In this document: piece by piece, positions 41,130 to 50,867 of the stretch
Layout: every line of letters starts with the position of its first letter
Position numbering within the stretch: position 1 is the first letter of the stretch
Source: Bacteroidia bacterium
Lineage (GTDB): Bacteria > Bacteroidota > Bacteroidia > CAIKAF01
Assembly (NCBI GenBank): GCA_030427255.1
Contig: JAUHWY010000017.1
Location: forward strand, 1 to 64,000
Length of the DNA: 64,000 nucleotides
Reading direction: 5' to 3'
Notes under the pieces: generated by a model
Databases searched by the model: none
What the model saw: the letters and a program-made list of their open reading frames with translations, nothing else
Told to the model about the DNA's origin: nothing
Translations under genes and position numbers: made by a program

Positions 41130-42533
41130 ATGGAAAGGCAAATAAATCAAGGGCTCGGACTGACGGTAATGGTTAGTCTCTTTTTTTGTTGGGGCTTTAT
41201 TGCTGCTGCCAATGCGGTGCTGATTCCGGTGTGTAAGGATTTGTTTGCACTGAGTCAAACGCAGGCACAGTTTGTTGATTTGGCGTTTTATTTGGCCTAT
41301 GGCCTAGGCGGGCTGAGTTATTTTGTGCTTTCGCTTCGGTTGGGTGATCCATTGGAGCGTTTTGGGTATCGAAAGGGATTGATGTTGGGCTTGTTTATGG
41401 CGGCTGCAGGAGCCTTTTTGTTTTTTCCGGCATCACGTTTGCATGCTTATGCTTTATTGCTGTTGGGCTTGTTTTGCATGGGCTTGGGCTTCAGCTTGCT
41501 TCAGATCGCTGCTAATCCGTATGTTATGGCAATGGGTGCGCCAAAGTTTGAGGCTCAGCGCATAAATTTGGCAGGAGCACTGAACTCTTTGGGTACAACC
41601 ATTGGCCCCTTGGTTGTGAATTTGGCTGTGTTTGGGGTTGTTTCTGTGGACACGCCCGTACTTTCGTTTGATCGCCTCGGAAATACCTATGCGGTAGTGG
41701 CCTTGCTTTTTGCCTGTTTGGCCCTGTTTTTTTCTTGGTTTAAGCTTCCGAGGGTCAAGCGCGACGATGTGGATATGCCGGCGCGCTTGGGCGCTTTGCA
41801 GTTTCCTCAATTGATTTTAGGGATGGTGGCCATATTTCTATATGTGGGTACGGAGGTTACCATTCCGGCGAATTTGGCGGATTATTTGGAGCGGGAAATG
41901 GGTTGGTCAACGCAGGAGGCGACGCCCTATATTGCCCTTTATTGGGGATCTTTAATGATGGGGAGATGGATGGGTTCGGTAGCGGTGCTTGGATTGTCGG
42001 CTCTACCGGCAAAAGTAATGCGTTTGTTGGCGCCCTTTTTGGCATTTGGACTGGTTTTGGTAGTTCAGCTTTTGCTTGGGTTTGAAATGGAAAGGCTTCC
42101 TTTGATGCTTTCTTTTGGCCTATATATTCCGGTGGTGTTGCTTTTGCCTTATTTGTTGGGTCAGGAAAAGCCGGCGGCTACTTTGATAGCGATGAGTTTG
42201 GCGGGTTTTGCCTGCATGTTGGTTACCATGCTGGTTCCGGGAATTGTTGGGGCTTTGGCGGCTGTGGCCGGAGGCTTAGCCTGTGCCGTTTTATGGCCTT
42301 GTATTTTTGCACTTGCGCTGAAGGGTTTGGGGCAGTATACAAATCAAGGTGCGGGTTTGTTGGTGATTATGATTTTGGGTGGTGCTGTTTTGCCTGTGGT
42401 TCAGGGAGGCTTGGGAGATTTAAGCGGAAGTGCCGCATTATCCTACGTGGTTCCTTGCTTTGGGTTTTTGGGTTTGGTGCTGTTGGGTTGGCGATTGCAT
42501 TTGATTTCGCAAAAGTTAAAAGTGCAAAACTAG
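41130..42533 (+). CDS. sugar:H+ symporter, FucP-type MFS
   Basis: The 467-residue, 12-helix MFS transporter of the FucP/glucose-galactose group shows FFCWGFIAAANAVLIPVCKDLFALSQTQAQFVDLAFYLAYGLG at the start. It also has the loop LGDPLERFGYRKGLMLGL and FSLLQIAANPYVMAMG (the FucP helix 4 motif). The second half has YVGTEVTIPANLADYL and MGRWMGS. It should import a monosaccharide across the inner membrane; the sugar cannot be told. The 146-bp element at 40944-41089 lies just upstream. Confidence 0.9.
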   Translation: MERQINQGLGLTVMVSLFFCWGFIAAANAVLIPVCKDLFALSQTQAQFVDLAFYLAYGLGGLSYFVLSLRLGDPLERFGYRKGLMLGLFMAAAGAFLFFPASRLHAYALLLLGLFCMGLGFSLLQIAANPYVMAMGAPKFEAQRINLAGALNSLGTTIGPLVVNLAVFGVVSVDTPVLSFDRLGNTYAVVALLFACLALFFSWFKLPRVKRDDVDMPARLGALQFPQLILGMVAIFLYVGTEVTIPANLADYLEREMGWSTQEATPYIALYWGSLMMGRWMGSVAVLGLSALPAKVMRLLAPFLAFGLVLVVQLLLGFEMERLPLMLSFGLYIPVVLLLPYLLGQEKPAATLIAMSLAGFACMLVTMLVPGIVGALAAVAGGLACAVLWPCIFALALKGLGQYTNQGAGLLVIMILGGAVLPVVQGGLGDLSGSAALSYVVPCFGFLGLVLLGWRLHLISQKLKVQN

Positions 42534-42614
42534 GCTAAGGAGGCCTTTACTTTTTGTACTTTGAGATGCTGAAAGGAGGCAGCTAAGCCTGAATTGAATT
42601 AACCTTAAGGAATT

Positions 42615-44186
42615 ATGAAGCCCATTCGTTCTATCTTCTTTTTTGCTGTTCTATTTTGTGGTGTTAAAGCGGAGGCCCAAGGCGTGCTTATTAGCCCGAA
42701 TGCGGGTCAGCCGGACCCTTCGGCTACTTTAGAACTGCAAGATACTACCCGAGGCTTTTTGGTGAACCGGATGGGAACGGCTCAAAGAAACGCCATAGCT
42801 CAGCCGGCACAGGGCTTGCTTATTTTCAATACGGATAATCAATGCTTTGAGGCTTATTTTGCCTCAGGTTGGGCGGCCGTGGCTTGCGACTGCCAAGCGC
42901 CGCCGTCTACCCCACAAGCTCCACAAGGCCCGGCTACAGTGTGTTCGGGACTGTCTGCCAGCTATGCCGTAAGCCCGGTTCAAGGAGCGACAAGTTATAC
43001 TTGGAGTGTGCCCCCGGGAAGCACTATATTGTCGGGGCAGGGAACAGACAGTATTGTAGTGAGCATAGGCTCAAATCCGGGTCAGGTTGCGGTACTGGCC
43101 AATAATTTTTGTGGAAGTTCCGCTTCGGCATCGCTTTCCATTTCTCTGGGTCAACCCAGCGCCAGCTTTAGCGCTAATCCGAGCAGTGGCTCGCCCAATG
43201 TGCCTGTTCAATTTACGGCATCATCCAGTGGATGGAGCTACCAATGGACTTTTCAGAATGGAACTCCGGCAAGTTCGGTGGCGCAAAACCCAAGCGTAAC
43301 TTGGTCGGGAACGGGTAGTTTTGCGGTGCAGTTGATAGCAAGTGGTAATGGCTGTGCGGATACCGTGGTTCAGAACATACAGATAGTGAACTGTTCGGTA
43401 CAAAATCAGAGTGCCACTTATAATTTTTCGAACGGCTCGGTGAGCTGGACAGTTCCTTCCGGGGTGTGTTCTGTTACTATTCAGGCTTGGGGAGCCGAAG
43501 GAGCCAACAGCAGCTCCAGTAGCCAGCCGGGAATGGGTGGTTATGCAACAGGAGTTCTTTCGGTTACTCCCGGCGATGTGCTTCATATGTATGTTGGAGG
43601 AAGGAATGGATTTAATGGTGGTGGCATCGGAAATAGTGGAGGAGGTAATGGAGGAGGTGCATCGGATGTGCGCTTTAACGGAACAAGCCTAAGCGATCGG
43701 GTAATTGTGGCCGCAGGCGGTGGCGGTGCAGGAGCCAGCAACGGTAATGCCAATGGTGGAGACGGAGGCGGAGGAAGTTGCGGTGCTAATTATTGCGGAG
43801 GCGAAGGGGGTACCGGAGCAAACAATCAAGGTCCCGGGGTTGGCGGTTTTCCCGGAGGGCTAAATGGAGGTCAGGGTGGATTTGGCAACGGAGGGAATAA
43901 CGGCGGCGGCGGTGGCGGCGGCGGTTTCAATTCCGGAGGTCAGGGAGGAACCAATCCTGGCTATGGCCCTGGAACAAATGGACAACTTGGTTTGGGAGGT
44001 AATGCAGGTGGGGCAACCGGTTCTGCAGGCGGCGGCGGAGGTTATTATGGAGGTGGCGGATCTTCCGGCGGTGCCAATTCTAATGCCGGCGGTGGTGGCG
44101 GATCTTCCTGGACCGGGAATTTGAGCAATGCATCCATGAGTGGCGGTGTTCGTTCCGGCGATGGTCAAATAATTCTTTCCTATTGA
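42615..44186 (+). CDS. secreted PKD protein with ALK-type glycine-rich domain
   Basis: The 523-residue protein has a signal peptide (FFFAVLFCGVKAEAQ). The next ~75 residues (LISPNAGQPDPSATLELQD ... GLLIFNTDN) are a module also present at the start of the 62837-63580 protein. Ig/PKD-like segments follow. The last 240 residues are a glycine-rich domain: WTVPSGVCSVTIQAWGAEG, ASDVRFNGTSLSDRVIVAAGGGGAG, and poly-Gly runs to GGGGGSSW. This matches the bacterial Gly_rich family related to the ALK/LTK glycine-rich region. No T9SS domain is seen at the C-terminus, so the anchoring route is unclear. Confidence 0.85.
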   Translation: MKPIRSIFFFAVLFCGVKAEAQGVLISPNAGQPDPSATLELQDTTRGFLVNRMGTAQRNAIAQPAQGLLIFNTDNQCFEAYFASGWAAVACDCQAPPSTPQAPQGPATVCSGLSASYAVSPVQGATSYTWSVPPGSTILSGQGTDSIVVSIGSNPGQVAVLANNFCGSSASASLSISLGQPSASFSANPSSGSPNVPVQFTASSSGWSYQWTFQNGTPASSVAQNPSVTWSGTGSFAVQLIASGNGCADTVVQNIQIVNCSVQNQSATYNFSNGSVSWTVPSGVCSVTIQAWGAEGANSSSSSQPGMGGYATGVLSVTPGDVLHMYVGGRNGFNGGGIGNSGGGNGGGASDVRFNGTSLSDRVIVAAGGGGAGASNGNANGGDGGGGSCGANYCGGEGGTGANNQGPGVGGFPGGLNGGQGGFGNGGNNGGGGGGGGFNSGGQGGTNPGYGPGTNGQLGLGGNAGGATGSAGGGGGYYGGGGSSGGANSNAGGGGGSSWTGNLSNASMSGGVRSGDGQIILSY

Positions 44187-44398
44187 TTTGAAGGCTTAGC
44201 GTGGTCACGAGGCTTCCCGGTGTCTGTTTTGCACCCGGTTAAATATTTTGTGGCCATCCATACAAGGCATTTCGGAGCTTTGTATGTTGTAGTTTGAGTT
44301 AAACCCATGGCCTCTGTTTTTTTAAAGTGGATTTAAGGCTCTTTTGGGTGTAATTAAATTTAGAATGCATACTTTTGGCGAAACAAACATCCAAAATT

Positions 44399-45052
44399 AT
44401 GATTTACTCCATTCGAAAAACCCTATCCTTCGCCCTTATTTTTACAGCCTTGCTGAGTGCTTGTAGCAGTGAAGATGACACCAACGATCCAAACAACAAC
44501 AATAATAACAACAACAATAACAATACGGAAGTTACGGTTGACTCTCCTGTACAGTTGACTGGAATGTTGGATAATTCAGCAATCGATTACAACACCGATC
44601 AAGGTTATTTGTACGGTGTTGGTTGGGGAGGCTCTGTGTCTTGGGAAGATACCAGCGAATTTACTTTCAGAAGTATCATTACCGGCATGGACTACACCGA
44701 GACCCTTTTTACTATGTCCATAGGGACCTGTAGGGTTCCTGATGGTGGCTACCCGACAAGCGAGGATTTTTCTTCTTTCTTTTCGACGGGTGCAAAAGAG
44801 TATACCTTCGGTGCCAATGACGGAGTATTGCTTACCTTATATATTAACGGAGTTGAGTGGACTACTTCAAACGGGTCGGGCGACCAGACAGGCAGCAGCT
44901 TTGTGGTAGATGACTTTAAGGTAGATGAGCAGTATGGAAAAACTTTTGTGAAGTTGAAGGCAACGTTTAACTGTGTTTTTTACAATGGTATTGGTTCAAG
45001 CAAAACCTTTACTAATGGTGTCTTTGTTGGACGCTTTGAAGAGGTTCAGTAA
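44399..45052 (+). CDS. lipoprotein with poly-Asn linker
   Basis: The lipoprotein has about 217 residues, with the lipobox at LLSAC. An 11-residue Asn run follows as a spacer from the membrane. The mature domain (about 165 residues) is beta-rich and acidic, with no family I recognise (GWGGSVSWEDTSEFTFRS). The frame begins at 44375, but ATG 44399 starts the signal peptide. A TACTTTTG -7 box lies at 44370-44377 and a strong terminator follows, so it is a single-gene unit. Confidence 0.8.
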   Translation: MIYSIRKTLSFALIFTALLSACSSEDDTNDPNNNNNNNNNNNTEVTVDSPVQLTGMLDNSAIDYNTDQGYLYGVGWGGSVSWEDTSEFTFRSIITGMDYTETLFTMSIGTCRVPDGGYPTSEDFSSFFSTGAKEYTFGANDGVLLTLYINGVEWTTSNGSGDQTGSSFVVDDFKVDEQYGKTFVKLKATFNCVFYNGIGSSKTFTNGVFVGRFEEVQ

Positions 45053-45080
45053 CTCTATACCCGTTTTGAATTAAACCTAA

Positions 45081-45108
45081 AAGCCCCTCTAGGAGGGGCT
45101 TTTTTTTT
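45081..45108 (+). terminator. rho-independent terminator
   Basis: AAGCCCCTCT-AGG-AGGGGCTT followed by a run of T. It closes the 44399-45052 lipoprotein gene. The complementary strand has a short A/T run too, so it may also serve the convergent gene at 45132. Confidence 0.9.
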
Positions 45109-45131
45109 AGGTGGATGGTGGTGTTTTTTGC

Positions 45132-46568
45132 CTATTGCTCTAGCTTTTCCAGGCGTTCTTCCAAAGATTTTAGACGCTGTTCCATCTGTTGAATGTATTG
45201 GTCTTGTTCTTTTACTAAGTCGAGAAGATAAACCGCCAAGCGATCGTAGTGCACGGAGTACGGAACCATTTTGTCCGGGTTAACCAATTCTTTCCCGTTT
45301 TCGTCGGTAGCAGGAATTCCAGAGTCTCCCTTCCAAGTTCTTTCGGGGCCGTAAATAACCAGTTCCGGCATGGTTTCAGCCACTTGTTCTGCTATTAAGC
45401 CTACTTCTTCTTCTCCACCAAGTGCGGGCTTGAGGTTGTACCTAACCGGGCGAAGGGCAAACAATTGCTCTTTGCTAAACCTCAAGGGTTGAATATTGGT
45501 CTTAACATGCATGGTTGAAGATTGTGGCCTCAGTTCTCCTGAAGAAGTACGAATCATGGGGGTTCCCGACCCGCTGGTGCTGCTGTTTTGAATAAAGCGG
45601 TTGTTGGTTTCAACTGCCCCGTTGGCATAAATTCCACCGGTTGCAGGTGTGCTGGTGGTTCCGATTCTTAGCCGAGAAGTAAAATAGCCTTCTCCGTCCA
45701 CTTGCAGCTCATAGCTGGTGCTGGAAGTAGAGCCAATTCTAAGTCGACCTTGGATGTTTGAAGTGGTGCTGCTTCCGTCTACCAAGAAACCTCCGGTTCC
45801 AATATTTAAATCGTAGGAAGAGGAGGGTGAAGTGGTGCCAATACCTACCCGGTCGGTGCTGGTAACCCAAATAGCGTTGGTGCATTCCCAACCGCCGTTT
45901 CCGGTTCCTCGAACGGTATAGTTGTTGTTGGAACTGGTGGAGCAATTGATATTGGTACCACCACCACCGCCACCTGCAGGGGCTGCGGGGATCCAAGAGG
46001 ACCCATTCCAGGTCAATACGTCGTTTAGAGAAGGTGCTGCGGCAGCTACCGGACCGGATTGAAGGGCGTTGGCATTCCAAAGAGGACTAGTGGTTTGTGC
46101 GTCCATAACGCTACCGTTTAAGCTTAGTCCAACTCCGGCAGTTATAGGAGTTCCTCCGCCCCCGCTGTTTGCGGATTCTGCAGCGTACAGAGCGTAGGGA
46201 ACGCTCAGAAGCTCGGTGCTGCTGGCGAGGCTGTAGTTGGTGCCTCCTTGAGGGTCGGTGGCTGCTTCAATGTAGTATGGGCCGCTAGACCAATCGATTC
46301 CGGCCATCGACCCTGAAACTACATTTCCAGCTCCAATTTCAGCAGTTACCAGTCCATTATTGTTGCTTGTGAGGCTGTGGGTTTCTTCGTATACGACGGT
46401 GCCCGTAGCACTTCCTTGCCTTATTTTGATGTTTAGCCCAACAGGGCTGCTCACAACTAAGGCATTTGCAGGGTTGCGAACTACGGCTTGATAGGAAAAC
46501 TTCTGCGGGGCTTGGGCCCAAATTTGGCTAGCAAGTAACAGGGCTAGAGCGGTAAAAAGTATGCGCAT
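45132..46568 (-). CDS. surface protein with Peptidase S74 chaperone domain
   Basis: The 478-residue secreted protein has a signal peptide (LFTALALLLASQIWAQ). The N-terminal part (FSYQAVVRNPANALVVSSPVGLNIKIRQGS) is common in Bacteroidota cell-surface proteins. The middle is low complexity Ser/Thr/Gly with short beta repeats (GTTSPSSSYDLNIGTGG). The C-terminal 120 residues form an S74 intramolecular chaperone domain (STMHVKTNIQPL ... LFALRPVRYNLK ... GLIAEQVAETMPELV) ending in a coiled coil. Such domains trimerise fibres and may self-cleave. The Ser-Lys dyad is plausibly in SSTMHVK. Confidence 0.85.
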   Translation of the reverse strand: MRILFTALALLLASQIWAQAPQKFSYQAVVRNPANALVVSSPVGLNIKIRQGSATGTVVYEETHSLTSNNNGLVTAEIGAGNVVSGSMAGIDWSSGPYYIEAATDPQGGTNYSLASSTELLSVPYALYAAESANSGGGGTPITAGVGLSLNGSVMDAQTTSPLWNANALQSGPVAAAAPSLNDVLTWNGSSWIPAAPAGGGGGGTNINCSTSSNNNYTVRGTGNGGWECTNAIWVTSTDRVGIGTTSPSSSYDLNIGTGGFLVDGSSTTSNIQGRLRIGSTSSTSYELQVDGEGYFTSRLRIGTTSTPATGGIYANGAVETNNRFIQNSSTSGSGTPMIRTSSGELRPQSSTMHVKTNIQPLRFSKEQLFALRPVRYNLKPALGGEEEVGLIAEQVAETMPELVIYGPERTWKGDSGIPATDENGKELVNPDKMVPYSVHYDRLAVYLLDLVKEQDQYIQQMEQRLKSLEERLEKLEQ

Positions 46569-46580
46569 AGGAATTATGAT

Positions 46581-47057
46581 TTAATGCTTTAAAAGTTTTG
46601 TAGTAAAGGATTGTTGGTCTTTGCTCCAGTGCAAAAAATAGCTTCCCGGTGCCCATTGGCTTACAGGAATTTGGGTGACCTTTTCGGTGGCTTTTCCTCG
46701 GTAAACTAAGCGCCCTGAGGCGTCAAGAATGGTAAAGGAAATGGGCGCTCCGGGTTCACTTTCCAATTCCCAATTTAACACATGGTGGCCGGGATTGGGA
46801 TAAAGACGGTAACTGCCCTCTTGGATTAAGGACTGTTGCATTGGAAAAAACTCCCAAGGCTGCTGAACTCCCTCATGGTTTGACCAGCCATTGCTATCCT
46901 CGGAGTTTTGATAAAACACTTGGCCGATGGTCCAGTTGGCGGAGCCTGCAGCTCCCTGGGCATTACCTCCTGTGGTATTTACAGAGCTTTGGGCGGCAAC
47001 CGATAGAGAGCAAAGGCACAAGCAACATAGGGTAACTATGCCTACGGTTTTTTGCAT
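46581..47057 (-). CDS. small T9SS type A surface protein
   Basis: The 158-residue protein has a signal peptide (VTLCCLCLCSLSVAAQ). The short N-terminal region is SSVNTTGGNAQGAAGSANWTIGQVFY, typical of small Bacteroidota secreted proteins. Most of the rest is a T9SS type A domain (RLYPNPGHHVLNWELE ... WAPGSYFLHW). It lies 12 bases before the S74 gene on the same strand and probably forms an operon with it. Confidence 0.85.
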   Translation of the reverse strand: MQKTVGIVTLCCLCLCSLSVAAQSSVNTTGGNAQGAAGSANWTIGQVFYQNSEDSNGWSNHEGVQQPWEFFPMQQSLIQEGSYRLYPNPGHHVLNWELESEPGAPISFTILDASGRLVYRGKATEKVTQIPVSQWAPGSYFLHWSKDQQSFTTKLLKH

Positions 47058-47197
47058 ACGTGTTGAGTTTGTTTAGCCTAAGGTAGTAAAAATGGACGCT
47101 GTTTTGGCTGCTGCTTGCCTATGGTGCAAGATTCCTGCGCTTTTTTGTCGAAACGGTTCTTGAATAACAAGTGGATTAGGACTCGTCCAATTGATTT

Positions 47198-47233
47198 AAA
47201 AAAAAAGGCCCGGAGAGTAATCTCCGAGCCTTT
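47198..47233 (-). terminator. terminator of the persulfide dioxygenase gene
   Basis: On the minus strand GGCTCGGAGA-TTAC-TCTCCGGGCC is followed by a run of T (A-run at 47198-47206). It lies 18 bases after the stop of the 47255-48667 gene. Confidence 0.85.
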
Positions 47234-47254
47234 GTTAAAGAATGAATGATTTGC

Positions 47255-48667
47255 TTACAACAAGGTGCTAGGGCATACGTAATCGCTTACCGGAACTTTG
47301 GTTTCCTTGATTGCTCCAAAGCCTCCACGAACATCTTTGAAGTTTTCCCAACCTCTTTGCTTTAGCATGGAAGCCGCAATCATGCTTCGGTATCCGCCGG
47401 CACAGTGCAACACAAAGGGCTTGTCTTTGGGGATTTCGGACAAGTGCTGGTTCAGTTGGTTCAAAGGAATATTGATGGCCTCCAATACATGCTCAGAGTC
47501 GTACTCACTTTTTTTGCGCACATCAATAACCATTGGTTTTTGGTCTATTGCTGATTCCAAATCCAAGGCGCTCATGCGCTGCAAGTGATCCACCTCTTTT
47601 CCAGAAGCTTCCCAGGCCTTAAATCCGCCTTTGAGGAACCCAATGGTATGGTCGTAGCCTACTCTAGAAAGACGAATAATGGCTTCTTCTTCTCTTCCTT
47701 CGTCGGTAATGAGCAAAATGGGCTGTTTGATGTCCGGAATCATTTCGCCAATCCACATAGCAAAATTGCCGTCTAAGCCAATGTTAATGCTGTTTGGGAT
47801 AAAACCTTTGGCGAATACTTCTGCATCACGGGTGTCGAGCATCAAGGCTTGAGTTTCGTTGGCTGCAGCCTCAAAAGCCTCAGGACTAAGCGCCTGGTTG
47901 CCACGGGCCATTACATCGTCCAGGCTGTCGTATCCCTTAATGTTCATAAGCACATTTTTGGGGAAATAGGCCGGAGGGGCAGTTAAGCCGGTCAACAACT
48001 CCTTCATGAACTCCTCTTTGGTCATGTCTGCGCGAAGGGCGTAGTTGGTTTTTTTCTGATTGCCCAGGGTGTCGGTAGTTTCTTTGCTCATCATTTTACC
48101 GCAAGCCGAGCCCGCACCGTGGTTGGGATACACGATCAAGTCGTCGCTCAGAGGCATGATTTTATTCCGCAAAGAATCAAACAAATGGCTTGCTAATTTT
48201 TCTTCGGTCAAATCCGAAACCACATGTTGGGCAAGGTCCGGGCGGCCTACATCGCCAATAAATAAGGTGTCACCCGTGATGATTCCATGTTCTTTGCCGT
48301 TTTCATCGATTAGCAAATAGGTGGTACTTTCCATGGTGTGCCCCGGGGTGTGGATGGTTTTAACCGTGTAGTCTCCTACCTTAAACTCCTGCCCGTCCTC
48401 TGCGATGATGGCCTCAAAGGCCGGTTTTGCATTGGGGCCATATACAATGTCTGCGCCTGTTTTTTTGGCTAGGTCAAGGTGTCCGGAAACAAAATCGGCA
48501 TGAAAGTGCGTTTCGAACACATATTTGATTTTGGCACCGTTTTTTGCTGCGCGTTCCATGTAGGGACCCACTTCGCGCAAAGGGTCAAAAACAGCAGCTT
48601 CTCCATTGCTTTCTAAATAGTATGCGGCATGTGCTAAGCAACCGGTATAGATTTGTTCTACGTTCAT
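47255..48667 (-). CDS. persulfide dioxygenase-rhodanese fusion (CstB-like)
   Basis: The 470-residue protein begins with a metallo-beta-lactamase domain carrying THFHADF (H54, H56, D58), THTPGHT and NHGAGS, the metal site of ETHE1/CstB-type enzymes. Two rhodanese domains follow; the last holds the active Cys in LHCAGGYRS, while the first (LMLDTRDAEVFAKGFIPNSINI) lacks an obvious Cys. This matches CstB, which oxidises persulfides and releases sulfite or thiosulfate. Expected role is sulfide/persulfide detoxification in the cytosol. CAAAAGTA (-7 box) lies just upstream on the minus strand at 48695-48702. Confidence 0.92.
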   Translation of the reverse strand: MNVEQIYTGCLAHAAYYLESNGEAAVFDPLREVGPYMERAAKNGAKIKYVFETHFHADFVSGHLDLAKKTGADIVYGPNAKPAFEAIIAEDGQEFKVGDYTVKTIHTPGHTMESTTYLLIDENGKEHGIITGDTLFIGDVGRPDLAQHVVSDLTEEKLASHLFDSLRNKIMPLSDDLIVYPNHGAGSACGKMMSKETTDTLGNQKKTNYALRADMTKEEFMKELLTGLTAPPAYFPKNVLMNIKGYDSLDDVMARGNQALSPEAFEAAANETQALMLDTRDAEVFAKGFIPNSINIGLDGNFAMWIGEMIPDIKQPILLITDEGREEEAIIRLSRVGYDHTIGFLKGGFKAWEASGKEVDHLQRMSALDLESAIDQKPMVIDVRKKSEYDSEHVLEAINIPLNQLNQHLSEIPKDKPFVLHCAGGYRSMIAASMLKQRGWENFKDVRGGFGAIKETKVPVSDYVCPSTLL

Positions 48668-48743
48668 GGTATATGGTGTTTTTAATTTCTATTACAAAAG
48701 TATAAGGGGTATACGAGACCCTATGCGACTTTTGTTACATAGA

Positions 48744-50834
48744 TTAAGGCAGCATCCAGCCTTTTACTTGAAGGTCGTCTAGCCAAACGCCCAGCGAGTC
48801 CGGGTTGTAGACGTATGCTTTAAGGGTGGTGCCCGATATAGCTTCCTTAGGTACCGGCCACTGGTAGCGTATAGGCCACCAATGGCCAAAGGTTTTAAGG
48901 AAGGGTTGAAGGGCCAAGCTTTCGTAAGCGATTGCCTCAGCTCCTTTGTCTAAACTAAATACCAGCTGCGCTTTGGTACTATCCTCACTGAGCAACCACA
49001 TTCGGGCTTCCACTACCAAGTGCCTATTACCTAAAGTCTGACTGTCCAGCCTAACGGAATAGCCCGAAGAAAACTCGGTGAACCAAGCCGCATATTGCCC
49101 ACTGTGGGCCTTTTCGTTTCTTATTTGCAAGGGTTTGTGCGACCAAGAAGCCTGCTCCGTTTCAAAATCTTGCAAGCTTTCGAAAAGCAATGCGCCGTCT
49201 TTTTCCGGGAGTGGCCAAGACTCAAGCTCCCAGAGGCTCAGGCTTAGGTCGGGATTTTCGGCCATCAAACGGCCCGATTGCGCAGGGAAGCGCGCAAACC
49301 AAGGCAAGGCTTTTTCATAGCTTCCGGATAAGCCCCTTGTGTAGGGATTCAAAAACAATATACCTCTTGGTGAAGGCCTATCCAGGCTGTCCCACTCGGC
49401 GTAACTGTACCAGCTGCCTTTTGAAGGGTAGCCATAATACCTAAACAGCCGGGCTTGAACCTCATTACTAACCAACACCGTTCCGGGAGGAGTATGCGCC
49501 AGAGCTTCCTTAACCCATTGCTGCTGAGCGCGAAATTGGGTTTTTCGGGCATAATGCCAATCGGTGGAATATTGGTTCCATAAAAAAGCACTTACCACAG
49601 TTAAATACACAAGTTTAACCGGAAGTGCCGCAAAGAAAATGCGTGCTACCAAAGCTATAAACAAAGGCCAAATGTAGGGCCAGGCTAAATTGTTGTCGGG
49701 TCCGCCCCACCACAGCAAAAGGCCAGTAAAAAGTAGTGCCCAGCCCAGTTGTTTTTTCTCCCCAATTGCTTGTTCCAACCACAAACCGGCAGGAATGGCC
49801 ATTAGGGGCAGCAGCCACAAATAATGCCTGGGGTCCAAACATAGCGGAACGTATGCCTTGTAGGAAATACTCATAAAGTTGGCGGATGCCAAGCCCAAAG
49901 CCGCGCTGTAGCCCCAAAAGCCCAGTGGATCTTTGGACTTGAACCATTTGGAAGGCCAATGGCCGGCAAGCAAAGGCAACAAACCTAAAGTGGCCGTCAA
50001 TAGCACGGAGGACCAAGCCATTTCAAGCCAACCTATGGTGACTCTTCGATACAAAAACTTAATGGGTTGTTGGTCGTAACTGCAGGCATTGAGGTAGCTG
50101 TTTGAAGCAATTGCGTCAAAACGAATGAGTGCATTTCCGGTAATCCATTGCATGGCACACAAATAGAACAAGGCCAACATGCCAAACCAAAGTCCGAACC
50201 ACAACCAAAAACGCAGCTGCCGCTTTTGAAAGACATCGGAAATAAAAACCCCCAAGAGAATGGGGATGAATAAGAGCACCGTGCCTTTGGCCAAAAAGGC
50301 CAAGGTCAACCAAAGGGCAAAGATCAGCGCCGAGGTTTGGGCTTTCCGGGCCTTACCAAAACGTTGCTTGTGCAGTTGGTGAAAAGCCCCAAGCAAACCC
50401 AAGGCAACCCACAGGTCCGGCATGCTTTTGTCCGAATAAAAGAGCATCCATTTGGCGCCAAAAACCAGCAACAAACCCATGGCCATGGCAAACCAACCGT
50501 GTGGGCGAAGAATATCCAGCAACAACCAAATCAAAACCAGTGCGGCCATAAGCGCCGGAAGGGACATGGCCAGGTCTCCCGAGCCAAAAACAGCAATACA
50601 AAGTGCGGTAGGTACAATAACTGCCAAACGATGGGCAAACTGATCGGTAAAGTCCCGCTGTCCAGCCAGCAATGCTTTGGCATGCAGCGCATATTGCAGG
50701 TCGTCGTATCCAAAAGGGCCGAGCCAAGCCAAGCGGTGATGCAGCACCAATAGCAGCGCACCCAGCGCCCAAAGCAGCCAAAGCGCACTTTTGTTGGAAA
50801 GAAATTTTCTCCGGTCTTGGATGGTGCGTACCAT
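48744..50834 (-). CDS. GT-C type membrane glycosyltransferase-like protein
   Basis: The protein has about 696 residues and about 11 hydrophobic helices. It opens with a GT39/83-like loop: RLAWLGPFGYDDLQYALHAKALL (Asp-Asp). A large soluble C-terminal part follows, and its last 150 residues (LQDFETEQASWSHKPLQ ... VWLDDLQVKGW) look like a carbohydrate-binding jelly roll. It may transfer a sugar from a polyprenyl carrier to a periplasmic acceptor. The frame extends to 51002, but the extension encodes the GACGGGA palindromic repeat (RDGRHPVFTSS twice), so the start is ATG 50834. Confidence 0.82.
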   Translation of the reverse strand: MVRTIQDRRKFLSNKSALWLLWALGALLLVLHHRLAWLGPFGYDDLQYALHAKALLAGQRDFTDQFAHRLAVIVPTALCIAVFGSGDLAMSLPALMAALVLIWLLLDILRPHGWFAMAMGLLLVFGAKWMLFYSDKSMPDLWVALGLLGAFHQLHKQRFGKARKAQTSALIFALWLTLAFLAKGTVLLFIPILLGVFISDVFQKRQLRFWLWFGLWFGMLALFYLCAMQWITGNALIRFDAIASNSYLNACSYDQQPIKFLYRRVTIGWLEMAWSSVLLTATLGLLPLLAGHWPSKWFKSKDPLGFWGYSAALGLASANFMSISYKAYVPLCLDPRHYLWLLPLMAIPAGLWLEQAIGEKKQLGWALLFTGLLLWWGGPDNNLAWPYIWPLFIALVARIFFAALPVKLVYLTVVSAFLWNQYSTDWHYARKTQFRAQQQWVKEALAHTPPGTVLVSNEVQARLFRYYGYPSKGSWYSYAEWDSLDRPSPRGILFLNPYTRGLSGSYEKALPWFARFPAQSGRLMAENPDLSLSLWELESWPLPEKDGALLFESLQDFETEQASWSHKPLQIRNEKAHSGQYAAWFTEFSSGYSVRLDSQTLGNRHLVVEARMWLLSEDSTKAQLVFSLDKGAEAIAYESLALQPFLKTFGHWWPIRYQWPVPKEAISGTTLKAYVYNPDSLGVWLDDLQVKGWMLP

Positions 50835-50867
50835 AAGACGAATATAGGGAATGATGAAAGATGAGGT

